The notes under the pieces are model-generated. The model ran no database searches, was not told the DNA's origin, and saw only the letters and a program-made list of their open reading frames with translations. A DNA stretch of 25,746 bases, taken from Lachnospiraceae bacterium. Lineage in GTDB: Bacteria > Bacillota_A > Clostridia > Lachnospirales > Lachnospiraceae. Position numbers and translations under genes: made by a program. Below, piece after piece: positions 1-7,490 of this stretch (position 1 is its first letter; every line of letters starts with the position of its first letter). The stretch covers positions 1 to 25,746 of the forward strand of contig JAFSFU010000078.1 of NCBI GenBank assembly GCA_017435025.1. The letters are read 5' to 3'.

Positions 1-117
1 AGTCCATCTGTTCAATACCATATTCATCATAATGACAATCTACAATATCGGCTGCATTTTCTATGACAAATCTTTTTATATCTTCAACATCGGCTCCCAC
101 TATTTCAGCATCTGATC
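1..117 (-). CDS. Internal fragment of an unknown protein at the window edge
   Basis: On the minus strand an open frame of about 38 codons runs off the window at position 1. It reads SDAEIVGADVEDIK near its upstream end and DEYGIEQMD at the edge. Reading further upstream, the next codon (about 118-120) is a stop and no start codon lies between. The fragment therefore ends exactly where the M20 peptidase reading begins on the other strand. It uses ATA, AGA and GAA codons and is more AT-rich than the following genes. I do not recognise the family. It is probably a piece of a different gene joined here by rearrangement or misassembly. The reading frame is clear but the identity is unknown. Confidence 0.35.
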
Positions 118-1077
118 ACCAATCGTCCGGAGGCGACGCATTATGATGTGATGTTTGTGGGTCATATGGACACGGTGTTCCCGGACGGAACGGCAGCGGC
201 GAGACCGTTCCGCATCGAAGGTGATAATTATTATGGGCCGGGTGTTGGTGATATGAAGAATGGCGATGTTGCCATGTACCACATTGCGGCAAATCTTCCG
301 AAAGAGATACTTGATAAGCTGAGCATCGCGATGTTATACAATCCGGATGAGGAGATTGGTTCTGTCTATTCCAAGGAGGAGATGGACAGGGTCGGCGCGA
401 AAGCAGACTATATTTTTGTCATGGAATCCGCCGGAAGAATGGGAACCAGACATTGTTTTGCAAGAAAGGGCGCCATGGATTTTGATTTGGAATTTCATGG
501 TCAGGCGGCTCACGCGGGATTTATGTTCGAGGTAGAAAATGCTTCGGCGGTTCTGGAAATGGGACATTATATTACGACATTGATGAGTCTTGCCAGTCGT
601 GAGAAGGATACCACGGTGAATGTGGGAATGGCCCACGGCGGTACGGCGAGAAATGTGGTGGCAGATTATGCGCGGATCGGTGTGGAGATGCGTTTTTGGA
701 ATGATGAGGAACGCGATCGGTTGAAACAGGCGGTTCTTGAGATGGTGAATGGGGAATCGTACGTGAAAGGTGTGAAAGTCGAGATTGTAAATTCTCACGA
801 AACTGCTCCGATGGTAAAAACTGAGAAAGCAAAGGCATACGGAGAAGTGATGAAGCGGACTGCGGAGGAGCTTGGCATTGAATTTCTTGAGAAAGACCGC
901 GGAGGACTTTCTGATGCAAACCACTTATCCCGATGCGGCGATGCTATTGTGGTAGACGGTATGGGACCGCACGGCGCACTGGATCACAGTGAAAAAGAAT
1001 ATGGTTATATTGGTTCTGTGGAACCGTGTGTAAATCTTTTTATAAAACTGCTGTCGGATATGGCGGCAAATCGGTAA
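112..1077 (+). CDS. M20 family metallopeptidase (glutamate carboxypeptidase-like), 5'-truncated
   Basis: A zinc-dependent amino- or carboxypeptidase/amidohydrolase of the M20 family. The reading frame is open from about 112, earlier than the first possible start (GTG at 148), and the residues before it (LITNRPEATHYDV) fit the family. The gene is therefore cut rather than starting at 148, with roughly 80-100 N-terminal residues missing. Visible motifs in order are HMDTV (first zinc ligand and neighbouring acidic residue), GDMKNG (bridging Asp), DEEIGS (catalytic Glu pair), MESAGR, a His-Ala-Gly in the lid/dimerisation domain, SDANH, and the C-terminal DGMGPHGALDHSEKE with the last His ligand. 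It resembles CPG2-type enzymes. Its stop codon overlaps the ribosome binding site of frlB, so it is operonic. A role in trimming glycated peptides or amides before deglycation is an inference. Confidence 0.8.
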   Translation: MITNRPEATHYDVMFVGHMDTVFPDGTAAARPFRIEGDNYYGPGVGDMKNGDVAMYHIAANLPKEILDKLSIAMLYNPDEEIGSVYSKEEMDRVGAKADYIFVMESAGRMGTRHCFARKGAMDFDLEFHGQAAHAGFMFEVENASAVLEMGHYITTLMSLASREKDTTVNVGMAHGGTARNVVADYARIGVEMRFWNDEERDRLKQAVLEMVNGESYVKGVKVEIVNSHETAPMVKTEKAKAYGEVMKRTAEELGIEFLEKDRGGLSDANHLSRCGDAIVVDGMGPHGALDHSEKEYGYIGSVEPCVNLFIKLLSDMAANR

Positions 1078-1089
1078 AGGAGAATGATC

Positions 1090-2061
1090 ATGGACGTTAA
1101 GACAATTATTTCTGAAATCAAAGCAAAAATGGACGAAAAGGGTGGATTAAAACATGTGTATTTTGTAGCATGCGGCGGCTCCAAAGCTGCGATCTTCCCG
1201 GGACTTTACCTCCTCCAGTCTGAGGCAAAGACATTCAGTGCAACAACATATACAAGCAATGAGTTCGTACATGCGACTCCGAAGGAACTGGATGAGCGCT
1301 GCATCGCAGTGATCTGTTCCTTGAAGGCGACACCGGAGACGGTAGAGGCAGTAAAAGTAGCCAATGCATCCGGTGCCGTGAGCATTGCAATGACAGGCAA
1401 CATGCAGACCGGCATGGCGAAGGTTGGTCAGTACGTGGTGACATATTCCAACGGTGACGACCAGATCTACAGTGAGTCCAATGGCTCCAATTCTCTTCGC
1501 ATCGGTTTTGAGATTCTTCACCAGTTTGAGAACTGGGACAAGTATGATAAGGCAATGGAAGCTTACAGCCATATTGATGAGATTATCGCAGAAGGTAAAG
1601 AAAACTGTCTGGAGACGGCGAGAGCATGGGCTAATAAGGTAAAAGATGAGCCGATCTTCTATGTTCTGGCATCCGGTCCGAACTGGGGTGTGGCATATTC
1701 CATGTGCAGCTGTCATTTCATGGAGATGCAGTGGAAGCATGCGATCTGCATGCATTCCGGCGAATACTTCCATGGTCCGTTTGAGACAACCGATAAGAAT
1801 CTTCCGATGATTCTCCTGATGAGTGAGGGACGCACAAGAGCACTGGATGAGCGTGCACTGAAATTCTTAAATACATATGCAGAGAATTTTATCATCATCG
1901 ATTTCAAGGAACTGAATAAGGGCCGCATCGATGCAGAAGTTGCTGAATTTTTTAACCCGGTAGTTCTGATCCCGATTGAGAGATACTACGTGGCACAGAT
2001 GGCGGAGATCCGCAACCACTCCCTCGATGAGAGGAGATATATGTGGAAGGTTGAGTACTAA
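1090..2061 (+). CDS. frlB: Fructosamine (fructoselysine)-6-phosphate deglycase, SIS domain protein
   Basis: Predicted to split a 6-phosphofructosamine such as fructoselysine 6-phosphate into glucose 6-phosphate and the free amino acid, in the cytoplasm. The 323-aa protein has two SIS (sugar isomerase) halves. The YFVACGGSKAA segment near residues 17-27 is the first phosphosugar-binding strand and loop. SGEYFHGPFE near residue 223 matches the conserved SGE-x-x-HGP-x-E motif of the FrlB/FraB group. The C-terminus HSLDERRYMWKVEY closely resembles the NPDERRY...VEY ending I recall for E. coli FrlB. ATG at 1090 is chosen over 1084 because AAGGAG at 1077-1082 is then 7 bases away rather than 1. The kinase gene follows after one base. 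FraB (fructose-asparagine) is a close alternative, so the amino acid attached to the sugar cannot be fixed from sequence. Confidence 0.87.
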   Translation: MDVKTIISEIKAKMDEKGGLKHVYFVACGGSKAAIFPGLYLLQSEAKTFSATTYTSNEFVHATPKELDERCIAVICSLKATPETVEAVKVANASGAVSIAMTGNMQTGMAKVGQYVVTYSNGDDQIYSESNGSNSLRIGFEILHQFENWDKYDKAMEAYSHIDEIIAEGKENCLETARAWANKVKDEPIFYVLASGPNWGVAYSMCSCHFMEMQWKHAICMHSGEYFHGPFETTDKNLPMILLMSEGRTRALDERALKFLNTYAENFIIIDFKELNKGRIDAEVAEFFNPVVLIPIERYYVAQMAEIRNHSLDERRYMWKVEY

Positions 2062-2062
2062 T

Positions 2063-2884
2063 ATGAAAGTGATCGGAATAGGTGATAATGTCTGTGATAA
2101 ATATTATCCGGCCATGATGATGTATCCGGGCGGTCAGGCTATGAACTTTGCGGTTTATGCTAAGATGCTCGGTGCCGATGCTTCTTATATGGGCGTATTT
2201 GGAAATGATGCGGTAGCGGATCATGTGATCTGCACGCTGGATGAACTTCAGGTAGAACATGCACGATGCAGACAGTATGAAGGGGAGAACGGGTATGCAA
2301 AAGTGCGTCTGGTTGATGGCGACCGACAGTTCATCATGAGCAATCGAGGCGGTGTTGTCAATGAGCATCCTCTGGAGCTGGATGAAGAGGATATGGAATA
2401 TATCAAAGGATTTCGCCTGGTTCATACCAGCAACAACGGTCATTTCAATCATTGTCTGGCAAAGGTCAAAGAGGCTGGAGTTTTACTGTCCTACGACTTT
2501 TCCGGACGATGGAATGAGGAATCTTATTATGATGAAGTGGTTCCGTATGTAGATTATGCATTCCTGTCCTGTGGTGACACTCCGGAAGAACACGTGAAGG
2601 AGGTCTGCAAACGAATGGCTTCCCTGGGTTGTAAGATCGTGGTGGCAACCCGCGGCGGTCTCGGATCTATGATCTTTGACGGATATGAGTTTTATATGCA
2701 GGCGCCGCACAAAGTGGAGGCGATTGATACCCTGGGAGCGGGCGATTCTTTTGCAACTGCATTTTTGATGGCGATTCTGTCCGGCAAGTCCGTTTCGGAG
2801 GCCGGCGAAGCAGGTGCGGAATTCGCTTCAAAGACATGCATGGTGAACGGAGCGTTTGGCCATGGTATTCCGTTTGAGGAATAG
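2063..2884 (+). CDS. frlD: Fructosamine 6-kinase, PfkB/ribokinase family
   Basis: Predicted ATP-dependent 6-phosphorylation of an imported fructosamine, making the substrate for the deglycase upstream. The 273-aa protein starts MKVIGIGDNVCDKYYP, matching the GDN-x-x-D-x-Y opening of FrlD kinases. It has the GGQAMNFAVYA sugar-contact segment, the YDFSGRW motif typical of FrlD, and the PfkB signature DTLGAGDSF with the catalytic Asp at about residue 228. It ends with an AS-x-T-x-x-x-x-GAFG segment like that of FrlD. ATG 2063 is preferred over the longer in-frame start at 1976, which lies inside frlB. Only one base separates the two genes, so translation is likely coupled. No sugar or amino acid transporter lies between them, unlike some frl operons. 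Confidence 0.85.
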   Translation: MKVIGIGDNVCDKYYPAMMMYPGGQAMNFAVYAKMLGADASYMGVFGNDAVADHVICTLDELQVEHARCRQYEGENGYAKVRLVDGDRQFIMSNRGGVVNEHPLELDEEDMEYIKGFRLVHTSNNGHFNHCLAKVKEAGVLLSYDFSGRWNEESYYDEVVPYVDYAFLSCGDTPEEHVKEVCKRMASLGCKIVVATRGGLGSMIFDGYEFYMQAPHKVEAIDTLGAGDSFATAFLMAILSGKSVSEAGEAGAEFASKTCMVNGAFGHGIPFEE

Positions 2885-2934
2885 AAAACAGAAGTAATAA
2901 ATTGGGGGGAAGCAAGATAATTGGGAGGTATCAA

Positions 2935-3663
2935 ATGCTGAATTCATCCGCGATGGAACCGTTATATGTTCAGTTGATAAAACAGATAACGAAAGATATT
3001 GACGAGGGGAAATACAGACCTGGCGATAAGATTATGACTGAGGCTGAGATGGTGCAGCACTATGGTGTCAGCGTGATCACAGTTCGCAAAGCGGTAGGAA
3101 CACTGGTTGAGAAGGGGGTTCTGATCCGCAGACAGGGAAAGGGTACATTCGTATCCCGCCCGAAGTTTTCGAGAAACATCAAGAAGCTGCAGAGCTTTAG
3201 TGAGATGTGTTACCAGATGGGTGTGGAGCCGGGTGCCAAAATGATTGAGAATCAGCTTGTCACAGCAGACGACGAGACGGCGAAGCGTCTTGGCGTGGAA
3301 CTGGGAAGCAAAGTGGTATCTATCTGCCGCCTGCGTTCGGCTGATGGAGTGCCGGTGGTGGTTGAAAAAAACTATTTTCCACTGAAATACGCATTCCTTC
3401 TGGATGCACGATTTGATGACAATTCTCTGTTCGATTTTCTGAAAGAGAAGAGCGGACTGCGTGTGGCTGCATCTGAAAAAGTGATCGAACTTTGCCGCGC
3501 AACTGCACTGGAGGCAGAACATCTTCGTGTGAAGAAGGGTGATCCGCTGCTCCTGGTAAAGAGCACTGCTTTTGATAATCATGGTGAGCCGTTCTATGCC
3601 GGCGAACAGATCATCAATGGTGACAGCTTCTCACTGTACGTGTACGAGACGGACGGGGAGTAA
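2935..3663 (+). CDS. GntR-family transcriptional regulator with UTRA effector domain (FrlR-like)
   Basis: A DNA-binding regulator of the HutC subfamily. In the 242-aa protein the N-terminal winged helix-turn-helix covers roughly residues 5-75 (MEPLYVQLIKQI, GDKIMTEAEMVQHYGVS, then TVRKAVGTLVEKGVLIRRQG). The UTRA ligand-binding domain follows, with GAKMIENQLV and the VVEKNYFP strand, and ends near YVYETDGE. ATG 2935 is chosen because GGGAGG at 2922-2927 lies just upstream; the longer TTG start at 2902 has no ribosome binding site. It closes the frl gene group 50 bases after the kinase. By position it most likely senses the fructosamine or its phosphate and represses this operon. The operator would lie upstream of the window, so this cannot be checked here. 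Confidence 0.85.
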   Translation: MLNSSAMEPLYVQLIKQITKDIDEGKYRPGDKIMTEAEMVQHYGVSVITVRKAVGTLVEKGVLIRRQGKGTFVSRPKFSRNIKKLQSFSEMCYQMGVEPGAKMIENQLVTADDETAKRLGVELGSKVVSICRLRSADGVPVVVEKNYFPLKYAFLLDARFDDNSLFDFLKEKSGLRVAASEKVIELCRATALEAEHLRVKKGDPLLLVKSTAFDNHGEPFYAGEQIINGDSFSLYVYETDGE

Positions 3664-3726
3664 GGTGGATATTTTAACTAAGAGATGTAAGTTTTGTCAT
3701 TTCACTTGATTTCTAGATTATAAAGT

Positions 3727-3772
3727 AAATGCGGTATTTTCAAACATACTTCGTTTGAAGAATACTGCATTT
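3727..3772. terminator. Inverted repeat, probable terminator of the frl operon
   Basis: The arms at 3727-3745 and 3753-3772 are complementary over about 19 positions with one mismatch and a small bulge, around a 7-base loop. The sequence after the right arm is T-rich (ATTTATAT) rather than a clean T run, so termination strength is uncertain. Confidence 0.55.
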
Positions 3773-3827
3773 ATTTATATCGTACAAACATGACTACAAA
3801 TGAAATGTAAATTTCACACAAAAGTGC

Positions 3828-3856
3828 TTGACACAATGGAATCCCCGAGTTATAAT
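3828..3856 (+). promoter_or_regulatory. Sigma-A promoter of tRNA-Gly
   Basis: A full-consensus promoter: TTGACA at 3828-3833, a 17-base spacer, TATAAT at 3851-3856. Transcription would begin near 3863, about 22 bases before the mature tRNA. Confidence 0.9.
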
Positions 3857-3884
3857 GAGCGTGTTCGAAAAACAAAGAACAAAT

Positions 3885-3956
3885 GCACGAGTGGCTCAGT
3901 GGTGGAGCATCGCCTTGCCAAGGCGAGGGCCGCGGGTTCGAATCCCGTCTCGTGCT
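3885..3956 (+). tRNA. tRNA-Gly (anticodon GCC)
   Basis: A complete cloverleaf: acceptor arms GCACGAG and CTCGTGC, D arm GCTC/GAGC, anticodon stem TCGCC/GGCGA with loop TTGCCAA (anticodon GCC), T arm with TTCGAAT, and discriminator T. The CCA end is not encoded, so CCA must be added by nucleotidyltransferase. A T run follows the gene at once. Confidence 0.97.
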
Positions 3957-3984
3957 TTTTTTGTGCGTAAAACAAGAGCAGTGC

Positions 3985-4050
3985 GAGAAAAAAGGGTGAG
4001 GAAATCAGAGTTATGCTGGCATAAAAGCTGATTTCCTCACCCTTTTTCTC
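3985..4050. terminator. Long bidirectional terminator hairpin after tRNA-Gly
   Basis: The arms 3985-4008 and 4028-4050 pair almost perfectly over about 23 bases. The loop contains a second small stem (TTATGC/GCATAA at 4011-4024), giving a 66-base near-continuous hairpin. An A run opens the left arm and a T run closes the right arm, so it can stop transcription in both directions. Confidence 0.75.
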
Positions 4051-4182
4051 ATAGAGCGAATGCTCGCGATTGACATGAAGCAGTGCAATTGATTGAAAGA
4101 CATACAAACACGAAGTTGTTTGGCAAGTTTATATGTTAATATGAGATTTTCTATAGAGATTGTAGTTTATACATCCCAACAA

Positions 4183-4211
4183 TTGACAAAGCAATAAAAC
4201 AATGTTATTTT
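4183..4211 (+). promoter_or_regulatory. Promoter of the cobalamin operon
   Basis: TTGACA at 4183-4188, then a 17-base spacer and the -10 box TATTTT at 4206-4211. The box carries an upstream TG (4203-4204), i.e. an extended -10. The expected start near 4218 lies just before the riboswitch. Confidence 0.7.
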
Positions 4212-4233
4212 TAAACAAGTTAAATAATTATTT

Positions 4234-4405
4234 GAGTGCCTGTGGATACGGTGACAGTTCCATAGGAGAATAGAGAATCGTGTGTAATTCACGAACGGTA
4301 CCGCCACTGTAAGCAGGGAGGCGCCACATTAGGTGAAAGCCGGTCATTGGTGAAAACTGAGAAGGCCATGTGGAGCTTATGATATGTAAGTCAGGAGAAC
4401 TGCTC
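4234..4405 (+). promoter_or_regulatory. Cobalamin (B12) riboswitch aptamer
   Basis: The conserved core is visible: GGATACGGTGACAG at the 5' side, CCGCCACTGTAAGCAG at 4301-4315, and the B12-box-like AAGTCAGGAGAACTGC at 4388-4403. Spacing and order fit the cobalamin riboswitch family. It lies between a clear promoter and a terminator, so ligand binding should switch off the operon by premature termination. The longest open frame here starts at 4370 inside this element, which argues against that start for the downstream gene. Confidence 0.92.
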
Positions 4406-4470
4406 AAATATGTAACTACAAGAATCTGCAAGTACGGATGGGGTAGTTCTTTTTGTTGTGGAAAAATCGG

Positions 4471-4500
4471 CCGCAGCACCTTTTGGTGTTGCGGTTTTTT
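4471..4500 (+). terminator. Riboswitch-controlled intrinsic terminator
   Basis: Ten-base arms CCGCAGCACC (4471-4480) and GGTGTTGCGG (4485-4494) with a TTTT loop, followed by six T. It sits 65 bases after the aptamer and before the first gene, the standard place for an OFF-switch expression platform. A weaker possible stem (4414-4419 with 4443-4448, then five T) lies just upstream and may be the alternative fold. Confidence 0.88.
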
Positions 4501-4594
4501 ATTGCCAGGAAAATGTCCAAAGGACGTTTGTCCTTGCTTTACAACGATACTTTCACAACGACCTCCATATCCGAAAAAAGGAAGGAGAAAAAGT

Positions 4595-7432
4595 ATGTTT
4601 AAGAAAATGCAGATGAAATTTCTCAGTTTTTTACTGACGATCGCAATGCTTCTCGGAATGATGCCGGTTTCCGCGCTGGCTACAGGAACAGAAAAAGGTG
4701 GAGCGGAAAATGTGTATATATCGGTAAGCTATGACGGAAAGTATATCGATGATCAGAAAGGAAAACCGTTGGCGTATGTTCCTGTGCCGCTGGAAGAGAT
4801 TGCGTCCATTGATTTGGAGGAGTATGGGTTGGGAGAGTATTTATATGATGAGGATGAAGACGGAACTCCTGACCTTACTGCTTTGCAATTAGTTATTTAT
4901 GCACATGAGAAACTTTATGGTGGAAGCTGGAGTGATGTGACTTTTACCGGTTCTCCGGGAAGTTCCTACTTCCAGGGCGGAATCTTTGGTTTTGATGAAA
5001 ATCTGAACTATTATCTGAATGGAGAATATCCTCTTGTAGGTGAAGGATGGGGAGCCACATCTGACCAGATTGTTATTGAGGCAGGAGATTATCTGGATAT
5101 TGCAAGTTTCTCCAGCTGGGATTTCTTCCAGGATTCCAACTATGGATTCCATTTCTTTGCCGATGAGAATGACGGTTTTACACATTCCTATACTGCTGAA
5201 GAAGGGACTCCTGTTTCAGTGAAGCTGGTGCGTTCCTATTCCGGAATGGGATCCGGTGCGACAGTATATGATGAGGCAGGTTATACTGTGTCTTACGGCA
5301 CATCTTATGAAAATGCGACGGATACTGTGACCACCAATGATAGCGGTTGTGCTGATATCACATTCCCGTCCGCTGGAATCTGGTATCTCTGGGCTGATGG
5401 CGGATATGGATTAGAATACCCGGATTCCATCGTTTCAGCACCGGCTTATGCAGTAGTGGATGTTGCTGAGAAAGAATCAGAGAATCCTGTGCTGGAAACT
5501 CCAACTGAGACGCAGGATGTCAGCGAAGTACTGAATGCCACGATGGAAGAGCTTGCAGCAACGGTTACCGAACCGGTATTTGGTACAACTGCCGGTGAGT
5601 GGACAGTTTTCAGTCTTGCGCGTGGTGGTTATTATGAAAAGGCTCATAAATACTTCACAGATTACTATGATCGGATCGTAAAAACAGTAAATGAGACTGC
5701 TGCCGGTGTAAATTTGGATGGTGCTTTACATAAAAATAAATCCACAGAGAACTCTCGTTTGATTGTGGCTCTTTCTTCCATTGGTAAAGACGCAAGAGCG
5801 GTTGGCGACTGGAATCTGATCACACCATACGAAGATTTTTCTTGGATCAAAAAGCAGGGGTTGAACGGTGCGATTTGGGCGCTCATTGCTCTGGATTCCA
5901 ATGATTATGAGACTACCGATACAACGATCCGCCAGCAGTGTGTGGATGCAATTATTGAGGCTCAGCATAACGATGGTGGTTGGGCATTAACCGCTGCAAA
6001 AACAAGTGCATCTGACCCGGATATTACCGGTATGGCATTGACCGCGTTGTATCCGTATAGGAATCAGGAAGCAGTTAGTAATGCTTGTGAGGAGGCATTT
6101 GCATGCCTGGCAGACATGCAGCACGATAACGGAAGTTTTGAATCCGGAGGAAGCGAGTGTTCTGAGAGCTGTGCATGGGTAATCGTTGCCTGCACAACGT
6201 GGGCAATCAATCCGGATACAGACAGCCGTTTTATCAAAAATGGAAACTCTGTGGTAGATGCATTACTGGCGCATTATGTGGAAGGCGAAGCGATGTTCCA
6301 GCACATTATTGGTGCGGGGGTCAACGCAATGGCTACCGATCAGTCTTGCTACGCGTTAGTCGCATATGATCGGCTGGTGAATGATGAAACAGCTTTGTTT
6401 GATTATAGCGATGTTGAATTCGAAGAAGTTGATGATGCAGAAGACAATACAGATGAGATGATTGTCAAACTCGGAATCCCGAATGAAATTTCGTCTAGCA
6501 AAGAATCCTTCAATGCGATCCTCAGCATCAACAAATGGGACAATGAGGCAGGTTATAAATTGATCGATTTTATTATGACTGTTCCGGAAAAACTGAGTGT
6601 AAAGGATGTAATTCCTGGCAGCAGACTGGGAGGCGGAGAAGTACAGTTCCATCTGGAAAAAGAGACTGGGAAACTGCGTGTTGTATATTTTGATGCCAAC
6701 GATAATCGTGATATTACTGTTTCAGGAACCAGTTATCCGGCCGAATTATTTACCATTCAGTTTGGAGTTGGAGATATTGAAGAGAGTCTGGACATTGCCG
6801 TTACAGGAATGTCTGTGAAATTATCTTCAGATTCTTCCGCCGAGGACTCTATGGTTGTTGTAAATACGGAGAAGGCAAGAGGAACCATTGATGTGATCAG
6901 TTCCGGTATTTCTCTGAGTGCGGTATGCCTGTATACAGGTGACGACGTGGATCTGATCCCATCCACCAAGAAAGCAGTAGCAATTGCAGTGACCGGTGTG
7001 GATCAGGCAAATAAGCTGATTTTCAATGCTGGAAGCAGCGAAGTTGAGTTTTTATACAGCAATGAAATCACAGAAAAGACAGGCAGTCTCTCCTATGTAG
7101 CACTGGTAGATGCTTCGACGCAGATGACAGAGTTTACAAAGCTTTCCAATTATACATTTGAGAATGCGAATCCGTCTTCACTTGCATTCGGTGATTCCAA
7201 TGGAGATGGTGTGATCAACGCACAAGATGCACTTGATGCTGTGGATGCATGGCTGCGAAAAGGCGAGGAGCCGGCTAACCAAGAAATCCTTGCAATGAAC
7301 GTCAATGGCGACAGTAGAATTAACACATTCGATGCTCTTGGTATTGTAGAAGCATTTGTAGATCAGAGTGAGTTTGCTGTAGTAGTGAAAGCTGCAACAT
7401 TAAACGGAGAAGAAGAGTCTGAAGAGGACTAA
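4595..7432 (+). CDS. Secreted DUF4430 / alpha-toroid / cohesin-like / dockerin protein, predicted cobalamin binder
   Basis: Predicted extracellular corrinoid-binding protein. The 945 aa begin with a signal peptide (residues 1-29, cleaved after VSALA). A DUF4430 domain follows at about 39-185, with a helix (LTALQLVIYAHEKLY), YYLNGEYP and GDYLDI. Next is an Ig-like strand region to about 292. An alpha-toroid of prenyltransferase/squalene-cyclase-repeat type spans about 336-595 (LNGAIWALIALD, AQHNDGGW, MQHDNGSF). A cohesin-like beta-sandwich spans about 622-770. A type I dockerin spans about 865-930, with calcium loops DSNGDGVINAQD and NVNGDSRINTFD. Vertebrate intrinsic factor and transcobalamin also combine an alpha-toroid with a DUF4430-like domain, in the opposite order. 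ATG 4595 has AAGGAG 7 bases upstream. The riboswitch, the cohesin gene next door and the ECF genes support the B12 role. Domains are read by eye; ligand binding is inferred. Confidence 0.85.
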   Translation: MFKKMQMKFLSFLLTIAMLLGMMPVSALATGTEKGGAENVYISVSYDGKYIDDQKGKPLAYVPVPLEEIASIDLEEYGLGEYLYDEDEDGTPDLTALQLVIYAHEKLYGGSWSDVTFTGSPGSSYFQGGIFGFDENLNYYLNGEYPLVGEGWGATSDQIVIEAGDYLDIASFSSWDFFQDSNYGFHFFADENDGFTHSYTAEEGTPVSVKLVRSYSGMGSGATVYDEAGYTVSYGTSYENATDTVTTNDSGCADITFPSAGIWYLWADGGYGLEYPDSIVSAPAYAVVDVAEKESENPVLETPTETQDVSEVLNATMEELAATVTEPVFGTTAGEWTVFSLARGGYYEKAHKYFTDYYDRIVKTVNETAAGVNLDGALHKNKSTENSRLIVALSSIGKDARAVGDWNLITPYEDFSWIKKQGLNGAIWALIALDSNDYETTDTTIRQQCVDAIIEAQHNDGGWALTAAKTSASDPDITGMALTALYPYRNQEAVSNACEEAFACLADMQHDNGSFESGGSECSESCAWVIVACTTWAINPDTDSRFIKNGNSVVDALLAHYVEGEAMFQHIIGAGVNAMATDQSCYALVAYDRLVNDETALFDYSDVEFEEVDDAEDNTDEMIVKLGIPNEISSSKESFNAILSINKWDNEAGYKLIDFIMTVPEKLSVKDVIPGSRLGGGEVQFHLEKETGKLRVVYFDANDNRDITVSGTSYPAELFTIQFGVGDIEESLDIAVTGMSVKLSSDSSAEDSMVVVNTEKARGTIDVISSGISLSAVCLYTGDDVDLIPSTKKAVAIAVTGVDQANKLIFNAGSSEVEFLYSNEITEKTGSLSYVALVDASTQMTEFTKLSNYTFENANPSSLAFGDSNGDGVINAQDALDAVDAWLRKGEEPANQEILAMNVNGDSRINTFDALGIVEAFVDQSEFAVVVKAATLNGEEESEED

Positions 7433-7443
7433 GTTGTATATTT

Positions 7444-7472
7444 GGGCGGAAGCTGGATACTTCCGCCCTTCT
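7444..7472 (+). terminator. Intercistronic hairpin (partial terminator or mRNA 3' stabiliser)
   Basis: A perfect 9-base stem, GGGCGGAAG (7444-7452) with CTTCCGCCC (7460-7468), and a 7-base loop, followed by a short interrupted T tract (TTCTT). It lies between the stop of the secreted protein and the start of the cohesin gene, so it could lower expression of downstream genes relative to the first. Confidence 0.6.
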
Positions 7473-7490
7473 TGAGTGAAAGGAATCATA

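Noticed and set aside
334..924. Minus-strand frame of 196 codons within the M20 peptidase gene
   Set aside because: Shadow of a gene with intact catalytic motifs on the other strand.
3801..3816. Small dyad TGAAAT/ATTTCA before the tRNA-Gly promoter
   Set aside because: Six AT-rich base pairs are expected by chance in this composition.
3828..4031. Plus-strand frame across tRNA-Gly
   Set aside because: It overlaps a promoter, a clear tRNA and the hairpin; no ribosome binding site.
3985..4050. Miniature mobile element
   Set aside because: It is a single copy in the window, without target-site duplication, and has the A-run/T-run form of a bidirectional terminator.
4370..4594. N-terminal extension of the large secreted protein frame
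   Set aside because: It lies inside the riboswitch and terminator, and the signal peptide and ribosome binding site fit ATG 4595.
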